Part shown: piece by piece, positions 61,491 through 64,000 of the stretch | Layout of the letters: each line of letters begins with the position of its first letter | Position numbering within the stretch: position 1 is the stretch's first letter | Origin: Caulobacter segnis | GTDB taxonomy: Bacteria > Pseudomonadota > Alphaproteobacteria > Caulobacterales > Caulobacteraceae | Length of the DNA stretch: 64,000 bases | NCBI RefSeq assembly: GCF_019931575.1 | Contig: NZ_CP082923.1 | Coordinates: forward strand, 3,472,001 to 3,536,000 | Direction of reading: 5' to 3' | The notes under the pieces: generated by a model | The model's database searches: none | Seen by the model: only the letters and a program-made list of their open reading frames with translations | Told to the model about the DNA's origin: nothing | Translations under genes and position numbers: made by a program

Positions 61491-64000
61491 CTATTCAACG
61501 CTCCTTCGATCGCTTCCGCCGCCCCGTCGCGCCAGCCAGACGAAGAAGGTCGGCAGCACCAGCAGGGTCAGCACGGTCGAGGTCAGCAGGCCGCCGACCA
61601 CCACCGTCGCCAGGGGTTTCTGGACCTCGGCGCCGGCGCCGATCGCCAGAGCCATGGGGATGAAGCCCAGGATGGCGACCAGCGCCGTGGTCAGCACGGC
61701 CCGCAGGCGGCCGACGGTCCCGTCGATCACGGCGGCGGCCACATCGGTCTCGCCGACGATCCGTGACTTGATGCTCTGCATCAGAACGAGGCCGTTCAGC
61801 GTGGCGACGCCCGACACCGCGATGAAGCCGACAGCGGCCGAGATCGAGAACGGCATGCCCCGCAGCAGCAGCGCCAACGCGCCGCCGACCAGGGCCAGGG
61901 GCACGCAGGCGAAAACCAGCGCCGCCTCGGTCACCGACCCCAGCGCCATGAACAGCAGGACGGCGATGACCAGGAACACCACCGGCACGATCACCGCCAG
62001 CCGCGCGCTGGCCCGTTCCAGGTTCTTGAACTGGCCGCCCCACTCCAGCCACGAGCCCGGCGCCGGCCGGACCTCGCGCGCCACGGCGGCCTGCGCCTCG
62101 GCGACGAAGCCGCCGAGGTCGCGGCCCCGGACGTTGGCCTGAACCACGATCCGGCGCTTGCCGTTCTCGCGGCTGACTTGGTTGGGTCCCTCGGCGGTGT
62201 CGAAGCGGGCGATGCTGGATAGCGGGATGGCCGCCGAGGCGCCGCCGTCGGCGCTTTCGGAGACCACGGGCAACTGGCCCATGGCGGCCGGATCGGCGCG
62301 CAGGGCGTCGTCCAGGCGCACCACCACGTCGAAGCGGCGGTCGCCTTCCAGGATATGGCCGGCCTCGCGGCCGCCCAGGCCGATCTCCAGGGCGTCGGCC
62401 GCGTCGCTGGCGTGGACGCCGAGGGCGGCGGCGGCCGTGCGGTCGACGCTGGCGGTGATCGTCGGCTGGCCCGAGATCTGTTCGACCTTGACGTCAGCCG
62501 CGCCGGGAACCTTGCGCAGCGCAGCCGCGATCTGGTCGGCGGTCCGGCTCATGACCGCGAAGTCGTCGCCATAGACCTTGACCGCCACGCCCGAGCGCAC
62601 CCCCGCGATCAGCTCGTTGAAGCGCATCTGGATCGGCTGGGTGAACTCGTAGGCGTTGCCGATCAGCTTGCTGAGATCATCCTCCAGGCGCTCGACCAGC
62701 TCGGCCTTCGACAGGTTCGGATCGGGCCAGTCCTTGCGGGGCTTCAGGATCACGAAGGTGTCCGAGGCGCTGGGCGGCATCGGGTCCGAGGCGATCTCGG
62801 CCGTGCCGGTGCGGGTGAAGACCAGAGCCACCTCGGGCTGGGCCGAGAGCACCTTCTCGACCTCGAACTGCATGGCCTGGCTTTCCTCCAGCGAGATTGA
62901 GGGCACACGGCTGGCCTGGACCAGCAGGTCGCCCTCGTCCAGCGTCGGGGCAAATTCCCGGCCCAAGGCGAAGAAGGCGACGACACCGATCACGAGGGCC
63001 AGCCCCGCCCCGGCCGCCACCGCCGCCGGCCGGGCGACGGCGGCCCGCAGCAGCGGCTCGAAGCGTGTCCGCACGGCCTTCATGGCGCGGGTCTCGCCGT
63101 GGCCTCCATTGGCGTCTTGGGGCTCGCGCACCACCAGGGCGGTGAAGGCCGGAACCAGGGTCAGGGATAGGACGAACGCCCCGGCCAGGGCGAACATCAC
63201 CGTAGCGGCCATGGGCGTGAACATCTTGCCCTCGACGCCCTCGAAGGCCAGCAGGGGGGCATAGACCAGCAGGATAATCGCCTGGCCGAAGGCGGCGGGG
63301 CGGGCCATCTCCTTGGCGGCCTCGGCGGCGATCGACAGGCGCTCGCCGGCGGTAAGGGCGCGGCCCTCGGCCTCGCGGCGTAACGCCAGGCGGCCCAGGG
63401 TGTTTTCGATGACCACCACCGCGCCGTCGACGATCAGGCCGAAGTCCAGCGCTCCCAGGCTCATCAGGTTGCCGCTAATGTCGAACCGGCGCATGGCGAT
63501 GGCCGCGATCAGGAACGACAGCGGGATGACCAGCGCCGTGATCAAGGCGGCGCGGAAGTTCCCCAGGGCGAGGAACAGCACCACGATGACCAGCAGGGCG
63601 CCGACCGTCAGGTTGTGCTCGACGGTGCGGATGGTCGCATCGACCAGGCGGGTGCGGTCCAGCACCGGCTTGACCGTCACGTCGGGCGGCAGGCTGGCCC
63701 CGATGGTCTTCAGCCGTTCATCGACGCGGGCGGCGACGGTGCGGCTGTTCTCGCCGACCAGCATCAGGGCCGTGCCGATCACCACCTCGCGGCCGTTCTC
63801 GCTGGCCGAGCCCAGGCGCGGGGCGCGGCCGATCGCGACCGTGGCGACGTCCGAGACCTTGACGATCGCGCCGGCCCGCCGGCCGATCGGCGTGTCGGCC
63901 AGCTCGGCCAGGCTTTTGACCCGGGCGTCGGTGCGGACGATATAGGCCTCGCCGCCGCGCTGGACATAACCCGCCCCGGCGATCCGGTTGGAATGCTCCA
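61491..64000 (-). CDS. RND heavy-metal efflux pump, CzcA/CusA type (5' end outside window)
   Basis: About 836 C-terminal codons are visible; the gene enters the window already in frame (EHSNRIAGAGYVQRGGEAY at the edge). The protein is an RND inner-membrane proton antiporter of the HME subfamily. Visible marks are TM4-type GALDFGLIVDGAVVVIEN with the acidic pair, a second RND half with SGVATLNGLVLMQSI, and the C-terminal helix bundle. It would export divalent or monovalent metal ions with a CzcB/CzcC pair encoded outside the window. The first porter part and helix TM1 are not seen. Confidence 0.93.
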   Translation of the reverse strand, partial: EHSNRIAGAGYVQRGGEAYIVRTDARVKSLAELADTPIGRRAGAIVKVSDVATVAIGRAPRLGSASENGREVVIGTALMLVGENSRTVAARVDERLKTIGASLPPDVTVKPVLDRTRLVDATIRTVEHNLTVGALLVIVVLFLALGNFRAALITALVIPLSFLIAAIAMRRFDISGNLMSLGALDFGLIVDGAVVVIENTLGRLALRREAEGRALTAGERLSIAAEAAKEMARPAAFGQAIILLVYAPLLAFEGVEGKMFTPMAATVMFALAGAFVLSLTLVPAFTALVVREPQDANGGHGETRAMKAVRTRFEPLLRAAVARPAAVAAGAGLALVIGVVAFFALGREFAPTLDEGDLLVQASRVPSISLEESQAMQFEVEKVLSAQPEVALVFTRTGTAEIASDPMPPSASDTFVILKPRKDWPDPNLSKAELVERLEDDLSKLIGNAYEFTQPIQMRFNELIAGVRSGVAVKVYGDDFAVMSRTADQIAAALRKVPGAADVKVEQISGQPTITASVDRTAAAALGVHASDAADALEIGLGGREAGHILEGDRRFDVVVRLDDALRADPAAMGQLPVVSESADGGASAAIPLSSIARFDTAEGPNQVSRENGKRRIVVQANVRGRDLGGFVAEAQAAVAREVRPAPGSWLEWGGQFKNLERASARLAVIVPVVFLVIAVLLFMALGSVTEAALVFACVPLALVGGALALLLRGMPFSISAAVGFIAVSGVATLNGLVLMQSIKSRIVGETDVAAAVIDGTVGRLRAVLTTALVAILGFIPMALAIGAGAEVQKPLATVVVGGLLTSTVLTLLVLPTFFVWLARRGGGSDRRSVE

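Overview
The window is high-GC DNA, tightly packed with genes and with few non-coding stretches. The gene content suggests a Caulobacter-like alphaproteobacterium: a TonB-dependent receptor with LacI regulators, RegB/RegA, a cyo quinol oxidase, an aromatic catabolic island, and promoter-like sequences resembling the Caulobacter housekeeping type. The species is inferred from style only. No tRNA, rRNA, insertion sequence, phage gene or CRISPR array is visible.

Region 1 (1-29204) is a catabolic island for feruloylated or other hydroxycinnamate-esterified plant polymers. A minus-strand operon (7840 down to 1) encodes two type-B carboxylesterases, a GH3 glucosidase, a Fes/FaeD-type esterase and a tannase/feruloyl-esterase family protein cut by the window edge. 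Two LacI regulators, a TonB-dependent receptor and a secreted tannase-family esterase follow. Three copies of one LacI-type palindrome lie in the two divergent control regions. Released ferulate or p-coumarate would be converted by the MarR-vdh-ech-fcs operon (19394-15095) to vanillate or 4-hydroxybenzoate. An aromatic-acid MFS importer and VanA run divergently from that operon. PobA and its AraC neighbour, then pcaIJHGB and a PcaD-PcaC fusion, carry protocatechuate to 3-oxoadipyl-CoA. VanB and the thiolase PcaF are not in the window.

Region 2 (29232-42565) is a cellulose synthesis operon on the minus strand, in the order bcsP-like, bcsQ, a fused bcsAB, bcsC, bcsD and bcsZ. A small exported protein lies downstream, and an RTX-repeat secreted protein lies upstream beyond a lower-GC intergenic region.

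Region 3 (42918-50728) holds a DUF1080 protein and a minus-strand operon cyoABCD-SURF1-regB-regA. An FNR/FixK-like box lies upstream of cyoA, so an oxidase and a redox two-component system appear to share one transcript.

Region 4 (50728-61327) starts with an MHS-type transporter, a Tat-type class 3 lipase and an SRPBCC protein. It then has a compact minus-strand operon: myo-inositol-phosphate synthase, metallophosphoesterase, radical SAM protein, sulfotransferase, DegT/StrS aminotransferase and CDP-alcohol phosphatidyltransferase. A DprE1-like FAD oxidase converges on it. I read this set as a candidate pathway for an inositol- or aminocyclitol-based, possibly sulfated, lipid. It is the best candidate for an undescribed system here.

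Region 5 (61491-64000) is the C-terminal part of a CzcA/CusA-type RND heavy-metal exporter, cut by the window edge.
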